A DNA stretch of 38,511 bases from Tenacibaculum larymnensis (GTDB lineage: Bacteria; Bacteroidota; Bacteroidia; Flavobacteriales; Flavobacteriaceae). Below, piece by piece: positions 18,427 through 27,844 of this stretch. Numbering within the stretch: position 1 is the first letter of the stretch; the number at the start of each line of letters is the position of its first letter. Below the pieces are notes generated by a model. The model had not been told where the DNA came from. It worked only from the letters and a program-made list of their open reading frames with translations, and ran no database searches. Where the stretch lies: NCBI RefSeq assembly GCF_028829235.1, contig NZ_JAIWJY010000017.1:1-38511 (forward strand). Direction: 5' to 3'. The position numbers and the translations under genes were made by a program.

Positions 18427-20766
18427 ATGATTAAGACTAAGAAAAAGAAAATATTATTAATCTTGACTTTTATAGGAGTCATTTTCTACTATTTCTGTCT
18501 ACCTAAAAACCTATTCGATAACCCAACATCAACAGTCGTAACAGCAAAAAATAATGAATTGTTAGGAGCTGTTATTGCTAGTGATGGTCAGTGGCGATTT
18601 CCTGAGTTAGATTCCGTTCCTAAAAAGTTTGAACAATGTATATTACAATTTGAAGATGCTTATTTTTATAAGCACTTTGGTTTTAATCCTGTTTCCATAG
18701 GAAAAGCAATGGTAGAAAATATCAAAGCAAAAAGAGTTGTAAGAGGAGGAAGTACGCTAACACAGCAAGTAATTCGATTATCAAGAAAAAATAAAGAGCG
18801 TTCGTATTTTGAAAAGTTGCAAGAGTTAGTATTAGCTACTCGATTAGAATTTCGTCATTCCAAAAAAGAAATTTTAAAATTGTATGCTTCGCACGCACCA
18901 TATGGAGGTAATGTTGTTGGATTGGAAATGGCATCGTGGCGTTATTTTGGTTTAAAACCATATCAATTATCATGGGCAGAAACAGCTACTTTAGCAGTGT
19001 TACCAAATGCTCCATCATTGATTTATCCAGGAAAAAATCAACAAAAATTAAAAATCAAAAGAAATAGGTTATTACAAAAATTACATGAGGAAGGAATTAT
19101 AGATCAAATTACGTATGATTTAGCAATTGAAGAAGAATTACCACAAAAACCATATCCGTTACCCACAGTAGCACCTCATTTTGTACAAGAAGTAACTCAA
19201 CAGTATAGAGGACAACGAGTAAAAAGCTCTATAGATATTCATCTACAAAAACAAGTAAATAATTTAGTTAAGCAGCATTATTTCCGTCAAAAACAAAATG
19301 AAGTATATAATATGGCTGTGTTGGTGTTAGATGTTAAAACAAGAAAGGTAGTATCTTATGTAGGGAATTCTCCAACAGATAAGGCACATCAAAAAGATGT
19401 AAACAATATTATTGCTCCAAGAAGTACTGGAAGTACTTTAAAACCATTTTTATATGCACAAATGCTTCATTCGGGAGACTTATTACCCAATCAATTAGTA
19501 GCAGATGTACCAACAGAAATAGCAGGGTATTCTCCTAAAAACTTTAACTTAACTTTTGATGGGGCAGTTCCAGCAAATGAAGCATTAACACGTTCGTTAA
19601 ACATACCCTCAGTACGTATGTTACAACGATACGGATTGGAAAAATTTCGAGAAGATATAAAAGCATATCACATTAACGATATTAATAAATCAGCAGATTA
19701 TTATGGGCTTTCATTAATTTTAGGAGGAGCGGAAGCTAGCTTATGGGATTTATGTAAAACCTTTGCAGGATATGCAGGTATTGTAAATCACTATGAAGAA
19801 TTAAAACACAATTATTATCAAAATGAATTTATAGAACCGAGTTTTTTGTTTGAAGGAACTCCAGATTTTGGTAAAGTTCAAGAAGACTATATAACTTTAG
19901 ATGCTGGATCTACATTTTTAACATTAAATACTTTAATAGAGGTAAACAGACCTTATACAGATCAAGCTTGGAAGTATTACGATTCGTCTCAAAAAATAGC
20001 ATGGAAAACAGGAACAAGTTTTGGAAATAAAGATGCTTGGGCAGTTGGCGTAACCCCAAAATATGTAGTAGGAGTATGGATAGGAAACTCAGATGGAGAA
20101 GGACGTCCAGACCTTACAGGAGTTGGTAGTGCAGCTCCGTTAATGTTTAATGTTTTTGACGTGTTACCAAAATCTAATTGGTTTTTAGAACCTTATGAAG
20201 ATTTAATAGAAGCAGCTATTTGTGAGAAAAGTGGTTTTTTAGCGAAGTCAATTTGTCCGTCTGTAACAAAAAGAGTTCAAAAAAGTGCGATGAAAGCTAA
20301 ATCATGTTCATACCATCAAGAAATAACTGTAGATATATCTGAAAAATTCAGAGTGAATTCAAACTGTGAATCTATTTCAAATATGGTAACAAAATCATGG
20401 TTTGTGTTACCTCCACTAATGGCATACTATTATCAACAGAATAATGCAGATTATAGGTTGCTTCCTGAATATAGATCAGATTGTAACCAGTTGGAAAGTA
20501 ATACAATGGATTTTGTTTTTCCTGCTAAATACACATCAAAAATATCTTTAACAAGAGGAGAAAATAATAAGTTAAACCCTATAGTTTTAAAGCTTACACA
20601 TGCTAATGCAGAAGCAAAAGTATATTGGTATTTAAACAAAGAATTTATAGGGATAACAGAGCAATATCATGAGCAAGCTATTAAGCCAAAAAGTGGAATT
20701 CATACAATAACAGCAATAGATAATTATGGTAATGAACTGAAGAGAGTTATTGAAGTAAAAAATTAA
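18427..20766 (+). CDS. pbpC: Penicillin-binding protein 1C (glycosyltransferase/transpeptidase)
   Basis: 779 residues from the ATG at 18427, preceded by AAGAAGGAAG; an in-frame TTG 24 bp upstream lies inside the terminator stem and is rejected. One N-terminal TM helix (ILLILTFIGVIFYYF) precedes a GT51 glycosyltransferase domain (~50-220) with EDAYFYKHFGFNP and RGGSTLTQQVIRL. The transpeptidase domain (~280-560) has SxxK in STGSTLKPF, SLN in TRSLNIPS and KTGTS. A C-terminal BiPBP_C domain (~690-779) contains NKEFIG and SGIHTITAIDNYG. PbpC makes and cross-links peptidoglycan and is classically paired with a periplasmic alpha-2-macroglobulin. That partner is upstream, separated by the peptide gene and the metal-efflux operon. 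Confidence 0.95.
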   Translation: MIKTKKKKILLILTFIGVIFYYFCLPKNLFDNPTSTVVTAKNNELLGAVIASDGQWRFPELDSVPKKFEQCILQFEDAYFYKHFGFNPVSIGKAMVENIKAKRVVRGGSTLTQQVIRLSRKNKERSYFEKLQELVLATRLEFRHSKKEILKLYASHAPYGGNVVGLEMASWRYFGLKPYQLSWAETATLAVLPNAPSLIYPGKNQQKLKIKRNRLLQKLHEEGIIDQITYDLAIEEELPQKPYPLPTVAPHFVQEVTQQYRGQRVKSSIDIHLQKQVNNLVKQHYFRQKQNEVYNMAVLVLDVKTRKVVSYVGNSPTDKAHQKDVNNIIAPRSTGSTLKPFLYAQMLHSGDLLPNQLVADVPTEIAGYSPKNFNLTFDGAVPANEALTRSLNIPSVRMLQRYGLEKFREDIKAYHINDINKSADYYGLSLILGGAEASLWDLCKTFAGYAGIVNHYEELKHNYYQNEFIEPSFLFEGTPDFGKVQEDYITLDAGSTFLTLNTLIEVNRPYTDQAWKYYDSSQKIAWKTGTSFGNKDAWAVGVTPKYVVGVWIGNSDGEGRPDLTGVGSAAPLMFNVFDVLPKSNWFLEPYEDLIEAAICEKSGFLAKSICPSVTKRVQKSAMKAKSCSYHQEITVDISEKFRVNSNCESISNMVTKSWFVLPPLMAYYYQQNNADYRLLPEYRSDCNQLESNTMDFVFPAKYTSKISLTRGENNKLNPIVLKLTHANAEAKVYWYLNKEFIGITEQYHEQAIKPKSGIHTITAIDNYGNELKRVIEVKN

Positions 20767-20774
20767 ATAAATAT

Positions 20775-20804
20775 AAATACGGTTTAATTAAAAGCTGTAT
20801 TTTT
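20775..20804 (+). terminator. Terminator after pbpC
   Basis: AAATACGG (20775-20782) pairs with CTGTATTT (20795-20802) with one G-U pair, followed by a T-run to 20804. Confidence 0.6.
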
Positions 20805-20824
20805 AGTCTTTTTAAAAATAAACT

Positions 20825-22648
20825 ATGTTAGAACTAGCAGGGATAATTATACTTGGAATTTTGGCGCAATGGGTAGCTTGGAGGTTTAAAATACCAGCAA
20901 TTTTACCTTTAATCTTAATTGGATTACTTGTAGGGCCTATTGCAGCAGAATTTTTTAATGATGATGGAAGTAAATGGATAGAACCCGTTTGGGACGGTGA
21001 AAAAGGGCTATTTCCTGGTGATGGTTTGTATTATTTTGTCTCATTATCTATTAGTATTATCCTTTTTGAAGGAGGATTAACCTTACGACGCGGAGAAATA
21101 AAAAATATAGGTCCTGTTATTACCAAATTAATAACTTTAGGATCAGCAGTAACCTTTTTTGGAGGAGCTATAATTGCTCATTATGTGTTTGGATTAGGTT
21201 GGGAATTGTCATTTTTGTTTTCTGGATTAATAATCGTTACAGGACCTACAGTAATAACACCAATTCTTAGAAATATACCACTTAAAAAAGACGTCTCAGC
21301 AGTTTTAAAATGGGAAGGAATTTTAATAGACCCTATAGGAGCATTAGTAGCTGTACTTGTTTTTGAATTTATAAGTGTAGGAGGTGGTGCAGGTTTTACA
21401 GGAACTGCATTATTAGAATTCTTAAAAATAATCCTTTTCGGAACCACTTTCGGATTCACTTTTGCACACGCCTTAATTTTTGTAATCAATAAAAAATGGG
21501 TACCACATTACTTATTAAATGTGGTTTCTTTATCCACTGTTTTATTAGTATTTGTAGAGTCTGAATTGTTTGCTCATGAATCAGGATTACTAGCAGTTGT
21601 GGTTATGGGAATGGTACTGGGGAATAGTAAACTTAAAAATTTAAAAGAGATATTATATTTTAAAGAATCATTAAGTGTTTTATTAATCTCAATATTATTT
21701 ATTTTACTATCAGCAAATATTGATTATAAAGAACTAACACTATTATATGAGTGGAAAACACTGCTTTTATTTGCTTTAATAGTGTTTGTAATACGTCCAT
21801 TAGCAGTATTTTTAAGTACATCAAAATCAAACTTAAAAACAAATGAAAAACTGTTTATTAGTTGGGTAGGTCCAAGAGGTATTGTTGCAGCAGGTATCGC
21901 TTCGTTATTTGGAAGTAAATTACTTAAACAAGGAATTGAGGGAGCAGAGTATATTACTCCTTTGGTATTTATGGTAGTTTTAGGAACTGTTTTACTAAAT
22001 GCAACCACAGCAAGATTGTTTTCTAAGCTAGTAGGAGTGTTTTTAGAGCGTTCTAATGCAATTATGATAGTTGGAGCTTCAGATTTAGCAAGGATGATTG
22101 CGAAGTACTTAAAAGAGAATAAAAGAAGAGTAGTATTAATTGATTCTAATATAGAAAATGTAGAAAAGGCTAAACAAGAAGGACTAGAATCAATTGAAGT
22201 AAATATTTATGATGATGAGCTAACAGATAATATTGAATTAAATGATGTAGGATACTTAATTGCAATGACAGGAAGTGATTCAATTAACAAATTTGTAATC
22301 TCAAACTTTTCATCGATTTTTGGTGAACAAGGGGCTTATCGTTTAGCAACTTCACAAGAAGTTATTACGAAGGATTATGAAGATGAAGATCATTTATTTA
22401 CAATAGAAGACGACTATATTAATTTAATGGAAGCTGTAAGAGAATTCCCTGAAATTCATGAAACAGTAGTTAATTCTATTGATGATTATAAGAGGAAAAT
22501 TGAAGAAATTAACCGTGATCAAAAATCAATACCAATTTTTGTTAAGAGTCAAAAGAATGAAATTTTATTAATTTCAGAATTTGAGAAAAATGTTAAGAAA
22601 ATAGAAGATTGGAAGTTAGTTTATGTAGGGAAGAATTTAAACATCTAA
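20825..22648 (+). CDS. Cation/proton antiporter (CPA1/NhaP-like) with C-terminal TrkA-N domain
   Basis: 607 residues. Residues 1-~400 form 11-13 TM helices of the Na+/H+ exchanger fold: ILAQWVAWRFKIPAILPLILIGLLVGP, SIILFEGGLTLRRGEI, GLIIVTGPTVITPILRN and EGILIDPIGALVAVLVFE. The last of these carries the Asp expected at the ion site, and WVGPRGIVAAGIASLFG follows later. Residues ~412-520 resemble an RCK/TrkA-N domain (AIMIVGASDLARMIAKYL, VVLIDSNIENVEKAK). The dinucleotide loop reads GASDLA rather than GxGxxG, so nucleotide binding may be altered. The exchanged ion (Na+ or K+) is not resolvable. The last 12 bp overlap the 3' end of dnaX on the other strand. Confidence 0.9.
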   Translation: MLELAGIIILGILAQWVAWRFKIPAILPLILIGLLVGPIAAEFFNDDGSKWIEPVWDGEKGLFPGDGLYYFVSLSISIILFEGGLTLRRGEIKNIGPVITKLITLGSAVTFFGGAIIAHYVFGLGWELSFLFSGLIIVTGPTVITPILRNIPLKKDVSAVLKWEGILIDPIGALVAVLVFEFISVGGGAGFTGTALLEFLKIILFGTTFGFTFAHALIFVINKKWVPHYLLNVVSLSTVLLVFVESELFAHESGLLAVVVMGMVLGNSKLKNLKEILYFKESLSVLLISILFILLSANIDYKELTLLYEWKTLLLFALIVFVIRPLAVFLSTSKSNLKTNEKLFISWVGPRGIVAAGIASLFGSKLLKQGIEGAEYITPLVFMVVLGTVLLNATTARLFSKLVGVFLERSNAIMIVGASDLARMIAKYLKENKRRVVLIDSNIENVEKAKQEGLESIEVNIYDDELTDNIELNDVGYLIAMTGSDSINKFVISNFSSIFGEQGAYRLATSQEVITKDYEDEDHLFTIEDDYINLMEAVREFPEIHETVVNSIDDYKRKIEEINRDQKSIPIFVKSQKNEILLISEFEKNVKKIEDWKLVYVGKNLNI

Positions 22649-24328
22649 CCCGAAAGTATTCTTTAACTTTTCAATTAACGGATTTTTTTCTTTGAGTTTG
22701 TCATACTTCTCTTGAGGAGTATAGGCAAACTTTTTTTCTACAGTTTCATTTACAATAACATTAATTTGAATACCATAGTTATTTAACTTTTCACGTAAAA
22801 AGCGTAATAGTTTAGGCTTACCTTTTTCAAGTTGAGACTTCATTAAGTCATTAGGTAATGAAAAAATAATAGTAAAATCTTCTTGTAACTTAGGCTCATC
22901 AGAAGCTAAAATGGCAGCTATACTTCGTTCTCCAAAATTTTGTAGTTGGAAATAGTATTTTTTCCAGGCATCTTTTAACTCTTCATGAGTAAAAGGAGTT
23001 CTTGGATGATTGTCGTAGTTTTCTTCTACATCTATAGTACTTTTTACTTCTTTCTTTTGATGTAAACTTTTTAAAGATAATGCAGAAGTACGTCGCTTAA
23101 TATTCTTTAAAACAGGTTTAGCAGGAGCCTCTTTTGTAACTGTAGTTGTTACTGGAGCTGTTTCAGTCTTTTTAGCAACAGCAGGTTTTACCTCAGTCTT
23201 TTTAACTGAAGGAGATAAAGAGGTAAAAAAAGTAGCAGGAATTATGTAGTTGCTAGATTTTTTTTTTGCTCCATCAAAAGTGATAGAGGCAATTTGCATT
23301 AAAGTAAGTTCTACCAATAATCGTTGGTTTTTACTTCCTCGATATTTCAAGTCGCAATCATTAGCCTTATCTATAGCTGGGAGTAAAAACTGCATACTAG
23401 CTTTAGAAGCCTGTTCTAAGTATTTTTTCTTAGTGTTATCACCAACCTCTAACAAAGCAATAGTAGCTTGATCTTTTGCAACTAACAAATCTCTAAAGTG
23501 AGAAGCTAAACCGTTTATAAAATGATGTCCCTCAAAACCTTTTCCTAATACATCATTAAAAGCCATTAAAACTTCTGGAATTTTATTTCCAAGCAATAAA
23601 TCGGTAATGTTAAAATACACATCGTAGTCTAACACATTTAAGTTTTGGGTAACAGCTTCGCGAGTTAGGTTGTTTCCAGAGAAACTTACAACCCTATCAA
23701 AAATAGAAAGGGCGTCACGCATTGCACCGTCAGCTTTTTGAGCAATTACATGCAGTGCATCATCTTCAGCAGTAATATTCTCTTTAGCACAAATTGTTTT
23801 TAAATACTCTTTAGCATCTAAAACACCAATACGTTTAAAATCAAAAATTTGACAACGAGATAATATCGTTGGTATAATTTTATGTTTTTCTGTAGTCGCT
23901 AAAATAAAAATAGCATGTGCTGGTGGTTCTTCTAACGTCTTTAAAAAAGCGTTAAAAGCAGCTTGAGAAAGCATGTGAACCTCATCGATGATATACACTT
24001 TGTATTTTCCTGTTTGAGGAGGAATACGAACTTGGTCTGTTAAGTTACGAATATCATCAACCGAGTTGTTAGAAGCGGCATCTAATTCAAAAATATTAAA
24101 AGCAAAATCTTCATCATCTGTAGTTGCATCTTCTTGGTTAATACGTTTAGCCAAGATACGAGCACAAGATGTTTTACCAACACCGCGAGGTCCTGTAAAC
24201 AATAAAGCCTGAGCTAAATGGTTGTTTTGTATAGCATTTTCTAACGTATTAGTAATGGCTTGTTGCCCTACAACATCCTCAAAATTTTGAGGACGATATT
24301 TACGTGCCGATACTATAAAATGTTCCAT
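22637..24328 (-). CDS. dnaX: DNA polymerase III subunit gamma/tau
   Basis: 563 residues. The AAA+ clamp-loader module (1-~360) shows VGQQAITNTLENAI, Walker A GPRGVGKTS, Walker B IIDEVHMLS, sensor 1 FILATTEKHKIIPTILSRCQ with the SRC arginine finger, and AKEYLKTICAKE. A proline/lysine/threonine linker (~375-430) leads to a C-terminal domain (~440-563) of the tau type. It loads beta clamps and organises the replisome. The Cys4 zinc finger that normally sits between Walker A and ELDAASNNSVDDIRNL is missing: the segment reads RINQEDATTDDEDFAFNIF, without cysteines, as I recall for related Flavobacteriaceae. No slippery heptamer was found for a short gamma form. A TTTG-N20-TATTTTTG promoter lies upstream. 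Confidence 0.96.
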   Translation of the reverse strand: MEHFIVSARKYRPQNFEDVVGQQAITNTLENAIQNNHLAQALLFTGPRGVGKTSCARILAKRINQEDATTDDEDFAFNIFELDAASNNSVDDIRNLTDQVRIPPQTGKYKVYIIDEVHMLSQAAFNAFLKTLEEPPAHAIFILATTEKHKIIPTILSRCQIFDFKRIGVLDAKEYLKTICAKENITAEDDALHVIAQKADGAMRDALSIFDRVVSFSGNNLTREAVTQNLNVLDYDVYFNITDLLLGNKIPEVLMAFNDVLGKGFEGHHFINGLASHFRDLLVAKDQATIALLEVGDNTKKKYLEQASKASMQFLLPAIDKANDCDLKYRGSKNQRLLVELTLMQIASITFDGAKKKSSNYIIPATFFTSLSPSVKKTEVKPAVAKKTETAPVTTTVTKEAPAKPVLKNIKRRTSALSLKSLHQKKEVKSTIDVEENYDNHPRTPFTHEELKDAWKKYYFQLQNFGERSIAAILASDEPKLQEDFTIIFSLPNDLMKSQLEKGKPKLLRFLREKLNNYGIQINVIVNETVEKKFAYTPQEKYDKLKEKNPLIEKLKNTFGLDV

Positions 24329-24350
24329 TAAAATCTACTGTTTACTCGAA

Positions 24351-24382
24351 CAAAAATAGAAAACACGGTGGCAACACGCAAA
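24351..24382 (-). promoter_or_regulatory. dnaX promoter, Bacteroidota sigma type
   Basis: On the minus strand TTTG (24382-24379), 20 bases, then TATTTTTG (24358-24351). This matches -33 TTG and -7 TAnnTTTG with good spacing, 22 bp before the dnaX ATG. Confidence 0.6.
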
Positions 24383-24472
24383 CAAAATTATTAAGGAAAT
24401 ATTAAAGTTGTAAACAATTGTAAAAAATGTATTCTTTGTACGACCAACTAACATATAAATAATACTAATTAT

Positions 24473-25132
24473 ATGAAGATATTCAAGGGAGTAACAGTAT
24501 TTACGGCTGTTGTTTTAGCGGTAACGTTATTAAGTTTCTCACAAAAAAAGGAAGAAAAACTAAAAGAGGTATCAGTACAAACAACCTCAGAAACAAAAGT
24601 AGCTTACTTTGCAAGTGGTTGTTTTTGGTGTGTAGAAGCAATTTTTGAAAGTGTGAATGGAGTAGAGGAAGCAGTATCAGGATATGCAGGAGGGCACACT
24701 AAAAATCCAACCTATAAAACAATTGGAACAGGTCGTACAGGACATGCAGAATCGGTAGCAGTATATTACAACCCGAAAAAAGTTAGTTTTCAAACATTAG
24801 TTACTGTATTTTTTGGTTCGCATAATCCAACTACTAAAAACGGGCAACATCCAGATTATGGTTCACAATATAGGTCAATAGCGTTTTATAAAACACAAGA
24901 AGAAAAGCAGATAATAGAAAGTACTATTAAAAGATTAAATGAAGATGTTTATCAAGGGAAAATAGTTACGGAGGTTAAAAAGATGGAGAAGTTTTATCCT
25001 GCGGAAGAGTATCATCAAAACTATGAACGTTTGCACCCAGAGAATCCATATGTGCAAAAAGTATCAATTCCTCGATTAAATCGGTTTAAACGTAAGTTTC
25101 CGGAATTGCTTAAAAAAAGAAAAGACGGGTAA
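24473..25132 (+). CDS. msrA: Peptide-methionine (S)-S-oxide reductase MsrA, exported form
   Basis: 219 residues. An N-terminal signal or anchor (IFKGVTVFTAVVLAVTLLSFS) precedes the MsrA domain (~43-205). The catalytic motif is ASGCFWCVEAIFESVNGV, with the nucleophilic Cys in GCFW. SGYAGGHTKNPTYKTIGTGRTGHAES, FFGSHNPTTKNGQHPDYGSQYRS and FYPAEEYHQNYER follow. It reduces methionine-S-sulfoxide in proteins; the signal places it in the periplasm or membrane, where it would repair envelope proteins. An approximate promoter (TTG at 24408, TATTCTTTG at 24430-24438, one base too long) precedes it. It is a single gene between dnaX (divergent) and the TonB receptor (convergent). Confidence 0.93.
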   Translation: MKIFKGVTVFTAVVLAVTLLSFSQKKEEKLKEVSVQTTSETKVAYFASGCFWCVEAIFESVNGVEEAVSGYAGGHTKNPTYKTIGTGRTGHAESVAVYYNPKKVSFQTLVTVFFGSHNPTTKNGQHPDYGSQYRSIAFYKTQEEKQIIESTIKRLNEDVYQGKIVTEVKKMEKFYPAEEYHQNYERLHPENPYVQKVSIPRLNRFKRKFPELLKKRKDG

Positions 25133-25163
25133 CTTTATTAAGTTAAAGTTTGTTTATATAAAA

Positions 25164-25196
25164 AGCTCCCCAGCAACAGCGTTACTGGGGAGTTAT
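25164..25196. terminator. Bidirectional terminator between msrA and the TonB receptor gene
   Basis: CTCCCCAG (25166-25173) pairs perfectly with CTGGGGAG (25185-25192), with AT-rich flanks on both sides, between converging genes. Confidence 0.85.
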
Positions 25197-25201
25197 TTAT
25201 T

Positions 25202-27463
25202 TTATAAAGTAAAGTTTATTCCTAAAACAATATTTCTACCAGGGTTAAAAATATTATCAGGCTTTAATCTAGATAAGTGATTTATGTACTTCTTATCAAG
25301 AAGATTATTTATGGTTAAAGATGTAGTAAAAGTGTATTTACTAATGATAATATCACCTCCAATACCCAAGTTTACTAAGTTATAAGCAGGTGTTGCTGTT
25401 TCAAACTCACTAACATTATCTTGCTTAAAAAATGAATGTAAGCTTACAGAAGCATATCCGTTTGGTAACCATTTTTCATTAGAAAACTCAGTTCTTAGTG
25501 TGTTTTTTAAGGTATTTGCTGGAATTAGTGGTAAATAGTTTCCATTATCTTGTTTACCAATTACCGTTTCAAAACTACTTTCTAAATGTAGCCAATCAAG
25601 AGGGTGAGGGTGTAGGTGGAAACCAAACTCACCTCCATACAATTTTGCATCTTCTTGAGAGTAAGAATACACAGGAGCATCATCTTCAATTTCACCAGTA
25701 GGAGATAAGTAGATGTAATCGTTTAATTTATTATAAAAACCATTGGCAAATAACTCAAAGTGTTCAGTGTTATAATCTAAAGAAAGATCAAATTGTAAAT
25801 TCTTCTCATTAACTAGGTTGTTGTTACCAACTTCAAAACGATTTGTACCGTGATGTACTCCGTTAGAAGTTAATTCAGCAAGGTTTGGAGCTCTAAATCC
25901 ACTTGCAATATTTAAACGAGTTGTAACAGCATTAAAAAGTTTAGTTTTAGCACCAAAAGAAGCAGTAAAACTATTAAAAGATTTATCTATAGCTTCAAAA
26001 ATATGTATTTCATCTTCATGAGCTACTTCATGTCTTTCGGTAGTTATAGCTCTATTGTCATATCGAATACCAGCTTGTAAAGAAGTATTATCATTCAATT
26101 CAACGTTTGCTGTAGTAAATACACCAAAATCATTTACAGTAGCATTAGGAATTAACAATTCTTCACCAAAGTTAGTGTTGGTTTGGTGTAAACCTTGAGC
26201 ACCTATTAAAACTTCAAATTTACCAAACTTAGGAAGGTGATATTTAGTGTTATAACTAAACGTTTTTAACTTCATATCTAAAGCAGCTTCACCTTCTTCA
26301 TGCTCTTCGTGTTCTTCTTCAGTTTCTTCTTCTTCATGTTCATGATGCTCTTCAAACTCTTTACGGTTATTAATAGTATATCCTAAATCGATATCTAATT
26401 TTGAGTTTTTAAAGAAAATATGATTGTGTAAACTTATAATATGATTGTCAATATCTTGATAAGGAGTTTCAAAATGCGTTTCTTTTGTTTGTTCTCCAAT
26501 CCCTTCTGTTAGTCCTAACTTAGAATTGTTGAAGTTATAGCGTAACTCAGAAGAAAAGTTTTTCTCATGAAACCCTACACCTAATTTTAAATCTTTTTCC
26601 TTAAAACGTGTATTAGTTACTCTATAGTCAGGTGTTTTGTAGTCTGCATGTTGCGCATAGGTTCCTCTAGCTAAGAATTGCCAGTTTTTTAAAGAAGATG
26701 TTAAGCCAACCGAAGTATTGGTACCTAAAGTATTACTAAAGTAACGCTGATTCACATTAAGTTTAGTAGTATTCTCTGGAGCAAATTTTTCTGGTTGAAT
26801 ATATAAAACACCACCTAAAGCATCAGAACCGTATAAAAGAGAAGCAGGACCTTTAATAACTTCTACACCAGCAACACCAGCATCGTTAATACCCAAACCG
26901 TGTTCTCCACCAAATTGTTGGTTTTCTAATCGTATACCTTGTGTGTATACTAAAACTCTGTTTCCACTTAAACCTCTAATAACAGGTTTACCAATAGACG
27001 TTCCTGTAGAAACTTGAGATACCCCTGCAATGTTTGTAATTCCTTCCGCCAATGTTGTAGCTCCTGTTTTTTGAAGGGCTCTAGCAGAAAGACGTTCAAC
27101 TTTCATTACATTTTCTGATTGTAACTTATTAAAAGGAGTTGAAATAATTACTTCATCTATTTTAAAAATAGACTCTTCTAAGTGAAGGTCAAAAGAGATA
27201 TTTTCATTATTAAAATCAAACTCTTTTGAAACAGTTTTAAAGCCTAAGAATGTAAAGTTAAAGGTTACTTTTCCGTTAGGAATGTTTTGTATGTTATAGG
27301 TACCATTTTCATTGGTTATGGTTCCTTTATGTAATTGTTCAGAGTATACTTCTACTCCTAAAAGTGGTTGATTATCAGTGTCTGTAATTTTTCCTGATAA
27401 ACTGTTTTGTGCATATATAGCAGATACTCCTATAAATAATAGGAAGTTTATTAATTTCTTCAT
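25202..27463 (-). CDS. TonB-dependent outer-membrane receptor with His/Glu-rich loop (probable metal uptake)
   Basis: 753 residues. Signal peptide (KKLINFLLFIGVSAIYAQ); carboxypeptidase-regulatory-like domain (~20-100, LSGKITDTDNQPLLGVEVYSE); plug (~110-230, VSTGTSIGKPVIRGLSGNRVLVYTQGIRLENQQFG, KGPASLLYGSDALGGVL); 22-strand barrel ending VLGINFTL. An extracellular-loop segment near residues 370-398 is almost entirely His and Glu (EEHHEHEEEETEEEHEEHEEG), like the metal-gathering loops of zinc receptors such as ZnuD. It follows a small His/Cys-rich secreted protein gene in the same direction. Zinc or another divalent metal is the likely substrate (inference from the loop and partner); no Zur-like site was identified. 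Confidence 0.9.
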   Translation of the reverse strand: MKKLINFLLFIGVSAIYAQNSLSGKITDTDNQPLLGVEVYSEQLHKGTITNENGTYNIQNIPNGKVTFNFTFLGFKTVSKEFDFNNENISFDLHLEESIFKIDEVIISTPFNKLQSENVMKVERLSARALQKTGATTLAEGITNIAGVSQVSTGTSIGKPVIRGLSGNRVLVYTQGIRLENQQFGGEHGLGINDAGVAGVEVIKGPASLLYGSDALGGVLYIQPEKFAPENTTKLNVNQRYFSNTLGTNTSVGLTSSLKNWQFLARGTYAQHADYKTPDYRVTNTRFKEKDLKLGVGFHEKNFSSELRYNFNNSKLGLTEGIGEQTKETHFETPYQDIDNHIISLHNHIFFKNSKLDIDLGYTINNRKEFEEHHEHEEEETEEEHEEHEEGEAALDMKLKTFSYNTKYHLPKFGKFEVLIGAQGLHQTNTNFGEELLIPNATVNDFGVFTTANVELNDNTSLQAGIRYDNRAITTERHEVAHEDEIHIFEAIDKSFNSFTASFGAKTKLFNAVTTRLNIASGFRAPNLAELTSNGVHHGTNRFEVGNNNLVNEKNLQFDLSLDYNTEHFELFANGFYNKLNDYIYLSPTGEIEDDAPVYSYSQEDAKLYGGEFGFHLHPHPLDWLHLESSFETVIGKQDNGNYLPLIPANTLKNTLRTEFSNEKWLPNGYASVSLHSFFKQDNVSEFETATPAYNLVNLGIGGDIIISKYTFTTSLTINNLLDKKYINHLSRLKPDNIFNPGRNIVLGINFTL

Positions 27464-27514
27464 TAAAATGAATTTTACTGTTAACGATGTGTTTTGTTAG
27501 TTTTTATAACAATG

Positions 27515-27838
27515 TTATGATGCAGTAAAATATGGTGGTGCTCTTGAAGATTTTTTATCAGTATATACATAAGAGATTAACTGAGGTTGCGTCTCGTAAT
27601 CTAATTTGTAAAAGTGTTGTGGAACAACTGAAAAGTTCTCAGCTGTTTGATACGTAAATGTGTTTAAATGATAATGTGCTAAAGAACAATCTAGTTCTTC
27701 CGCATGAAAGTGATGCTCACTAGTAGATGTACAAACAGTATGCTCATGATTTTCAAATAAGTGTATTGTTAAAACTACTGTTGGTAATAGTAGAATTAAT
27801 ATACTTAGTAGTGCAATATGTTTTTTGAGCTTAATCAC
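27515..27838 (-). CDS. Small His/Cys-rich secreted protein upstream of the TonB receptor
   Basis: 107 residues from the GTG at 27838; a TTG three codons earlier is possible but falls inside the promoter box. An N-terminal TM/signal segment (HIALLSILILLLPTVVLTIHL) is followed by ENHEHTVCTSTSEHHFHAEELDCSLAHYHLNTF, a cluster of histidines and two cysteines fit for metal binding, and a C terminus DKKSSRAPPYFTAS. It lies 51 bp before the receptor start on the same strand, so a common transcript is likely. Its resemblance to the His-rich protein at 12.4 kb (size, GTG start next to a -7 box, Pro-Pro-aromatic tail, metal-gene partner) suggests one family. Function unknown; periplasmic metal handling is a guess. 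Confidence 0.65.
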   Translation of the reverse strand: MIKLKKHIALLSILILLLPTVVLTIHLFENHEHTVCTSTSEHHFHAEELDCSLAHYHLNTFTYQTAENFSVVPQHFYKLDYETQPQLISYVYTDKKSSRAPPYFTAS

Positions 27839-27844
27839 TGAGTA

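Noticed and set aside
22637..24328. Programmed frameshift for a short DnaX gamma form
   Set aside because: No convincing slippery heptamer with a downstream structure was found by reading.
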